Assembly: GCA_036506495.1 (NCBI GenBank)
Contig: DASXRQ010000199.1
Span: 1-64,000, forward strand
Direction: 5' to 3'
Origin: DASXRC01 sp036506495
GTDB lineage: Bacteria > Actinomycetota > Actinomycetes > Mycobacteriales > Micromonosporaceae
DNA length: 64,000 bases
Shown here piece after piece: positions 62,835 to 64,000 of this stretch. The notes under the pieces were generated by a model, which was not told the origin of the DNA, did not search any database, and was given only the letters and a program-made list of their open reading frames with translations. The position numbers and the translations under genes are program-made. How positions within the stretch are numbered: position 1 is the first letter of the stretch; every line of letters begins with the position of its first letter.

Positions 62835-62890
62835 GTCTCCAGCGAATCGGCGCCGGTGCCGCCGCGTCCAACAGAAACCGGGGCGCGATT

Positions 62891-62907
62891 GACAACTACT
62901 GGTTGTC
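62891..62907. promoter_or_regulatory. LysR-type operator candidate
   Basis: GACAAC and GTTGTC flank TACTG in the divergent region between the MMPL exporter and the LysR gene. The palindrome is 57 bp from the exporter start and 16 bp before the GTG of the regulator. Size and position fit a LysR autoregulatory site. Confidence 0.5.
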
Positions 62908-62923
62908 GACGCAGATTGCAGGC

Positions 62924-63895
62924 GTGGACCTGGATACCGGGCTGCTCCGGGCGTTCGTGGCGACCGTTGAGGAGAACCATTTCGGCCGGGCCGCCGTGCG
63001 GCTGTTCGTCACGCAGCAGGCGCTGTCCAAGCGGATCCACCGGCTCGAGGAGATTCTGGGCGCCCGGCTGCTCGACCGGACCAACCGACGCGTCGAGCTG
63101 ACCGCGGCCGGCGAGCGGTTCCTCCCGCACGCCCGGCGCGCCCTCGCCGCCGTCGACGCCGCCTCGGCCGCGGTCGGTCTCGGCGCCGGACCGTTCCGGG
63201 TGGACGTGATGTACGAGCACCTCTCCGTGCTGCGCCTGGTCCGCGACGCGGTCGAACGGGACCCCGAGCTTGCCATCGAGATCACTACCCAGACCAGCCT
63301 GCTGTCGACCGTGCCCTCGCTGCGTCGCGGCGACGTCGACATCGCGTTCGGTCGGGCGATGGAGCGACCATGGCCCGCCGATGTTCGGCGCCGGCTCGCG
63401 CTCCTGGAGCCGATCGGGCTGCTGGTCGGCGCGGATCACCCGCTCGCCGCTCGATCCACTGTGGAACTCGTTGAGCTCCGCGACCTGAGGCTCTGGTTCC
63501 CCACGGCGAGCGCTCCGGTGGATTGGACGTCACTGCTGGACGAACTGACGGACCAGTTCGACATCAAGCTGGAACCCGCTGGGCCGAAGGCGGGGTTCGA
63601 CTACTTCCTCGATCGGCCGGCCAAGGATCTGAACACGGTCACGCTGTACGGACTGGGCATGCCACCGCCGGCGGTCACGCGGCTGCGCGTCGTGCCGATC
63701 GTCTCGCCCACACCCGTGTTCGCCTGGTCGGTGATGTGGCGCCCTCGCGTTCCCGAGTCGGTCATCGACCGGCTTCTCGCGTACGCCGATCTCGACGTCG
63801 CGGTGCCCATCGAGGCCGCAGTCGATCCCGACCGGGTGTGGCTGCCGGCCGCGGACCGCGCCTGGCTGTCGAGCGCTGGTCGGCGCCCGGCGTGA
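62924..63895 (+). CDS. LysR family transcriptional regulator
   Basis: 323 residues. The winged helix is at the N terminus (LLRAFVATVEENHFGRAAV, then RLFVTQQALSKRIHRLEEIL) and the effector domain begins near residue 95. GTG at 62924 gives the usual LysR start (VDLDTGLLRAF); TTG at 62903 would place the start inside the palindrome. It probably controls the divergent MMPL exporter and itself. Confidence 0.9.
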   Translation: MDLDTGLLRAFVATVEENHFGRAAVRLFVTQQALSKRIHRLEEILGARLLDRTNRRVELTAAGERFLPHARRALAAVDAASAAVGLGAGPFRVDVMYEHLSVLRLVRDAVERDPELAIEITTQTSLLSTVPSLRRGDVDIAFGRAMERPWPADVRRRLALLEPIGLLVGADHPLAARSTVELVELRDLRLWFPTASAPVDWTSLLDELTDQFDIKLEPAGPKAGFDYFLDRPAKDLNTVTLYGLGMPPPAVTRLRVVPIVSPTPVFAWSVMWRPRVPESVIDRLLAYADLDVAVPIEAAVDPDRVWLPAADRAWLSSAGRRPA

Positions 63896-63911
63896 GGCAT
63901 GGTGCTTCTTT

Positions 63912-63958
63912 ACACCACGCGTCTACACCACGCGTGGTCGATCTGCGGCACGATAATG
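63912..63958. promoter_or_regulatory. Operator-like repeats and promoter before the last gene
   Basis: TACACCACGCGT occurs twice with a 13-bp period (63912 and 63925), and the second copy forms the palindrome ACCACGCGTGGT (63928-63939). GATAAT at 63953-63958 is a good -10 box, 31 bp before the next start codon. The arrangement suggests a repressed promoter. Confidence 0.5.
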
Positions 63959-63988
63959 ATGGGGATCCGCGCCGTCTCGGGAGGCCAG

Positions 63989-64000
63989 ATGCGTATCAGC
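63989..64000 (+). CDS. Start of a gene cut by the window end
   Basis: ATG CGT ATC AGC follows GGGAGG with a five-nt spacer and the promoter elements just upstream. Only four codons (MRIS) are inside the window, so nothing can be said about the product. Confidence 0.5.

Noticed and set aside
1..64000. CRISPR arrays, tRNA/rRNA genes and intact insertion sequences
   Set aside because: No regularly spaced repeats, cloverleaf-like segments with conserved T-loop, or transposase motifs were seen when reading through.

Overview
The window is very high-G+C DNA with short intergenic gaps, frequent ATGA/GTGA stop-start overlaps, GTG starts, PucR, WYL and NarL-type regulators, a UBP zinc-finger protein, a DUF3040 protein, a NhaA-DsbA fusion and a large NRPS/PKS locus. 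This points to a filamentous actinobacterium, probably of the Micromonosporaceae. The species cannot be fixed from the sequence alone.

Region 1 (1-14418) is a nitrogen and purine-related catabolic island. One strand carries a hydantoinase/oxoprolinase-type ATPase (cut by the window edge), a nitrilase-family amidohydrolase, a CoxG-like protein, a complete molybdenum hydroxylase (large, 2Fe-2S and FAD subunits) and an NCS2 uracil/xanthine permease, followed by a PucR activator. Divergent from pucR runs allH-allF-allG, the three proteins that make oxamate carbamoyltransferase in E. coli. Three promoters in this island share a GGCA-N5-TGCC palindrome. I infer a PucR-controlled purine/ureide route ending in carbamoyl phosphate.

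Region 2 (14545-24400) is mixed: an alpha/beta hydrolase, a frameshifted epoxide hydrolase, a WYL regulator, a tiny exported peptide, a frameshifted multicopper oxidase with its response regulator, a frameshifted small membrane protein, an internally deleted MMPL transporter, an intact two-component system, a CorA transporter and a one-helix membrane peptide. Four genes within about 5.3 kb each lack a single base in a short run, so this stretch has either decayed or carries sequence errors.

Region 3 (24931-49891) is the main item: one apparently uninterrupted 25-kb operon for a hybrid nonribosomal peptide-polyketide. In order it holds a type II thioesterase, a LanB-like lanthipeptide-dehydratase-family protein, an A-T-C-A-T NRPS, a KS-AT-KR-DH-ACP PKS, MbtH, a SyrP/TauD-like Fe(II) oxygenase, a C-A-T NRPS (code for Asn), a C-A-T-TE-MFS NRPS (code for Ser, with Cys in place of Ser in the thioesterase), a MaoC dehydratase and a quinone-oxidoreductase-like MDR protein. 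Colinear reading gives X - Y - C2 ketide (reduced and dehydrated) - Asn (perhaps hydroxylated) - Ser, released by a cysteine thioesterase tethered to its own exporter. A Sfp-type phosphopantetheinyl transferase lies 3.6 kb downstream.

Region 4 (49933-64000) is housekeeping and stress material: hemerythrin, AI-2E family permease, UBP zinc finger, an anti-sigma kinase-like/MEDS-STAS pair, the PPTase, DUF3040, NhaA-DsbA, dodecin, a dual-specificity phosphatase, a B3/4 domain protein, a VOC protein, a formyl-THF cyclo-ligase-like protein, an MMPL exporter with a divergent LysR regulator, and the first codons of another gene.

Three copies of a 60-62-bp palindromic element (1731, 49863, 52096) with a fixed 18-nt loop sit at gene ends, and a 137-nt nested inverted repeat follows the dodecin gene. 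No tRNA, rRNA, CRISPR array or intact insertion sequence was seen.
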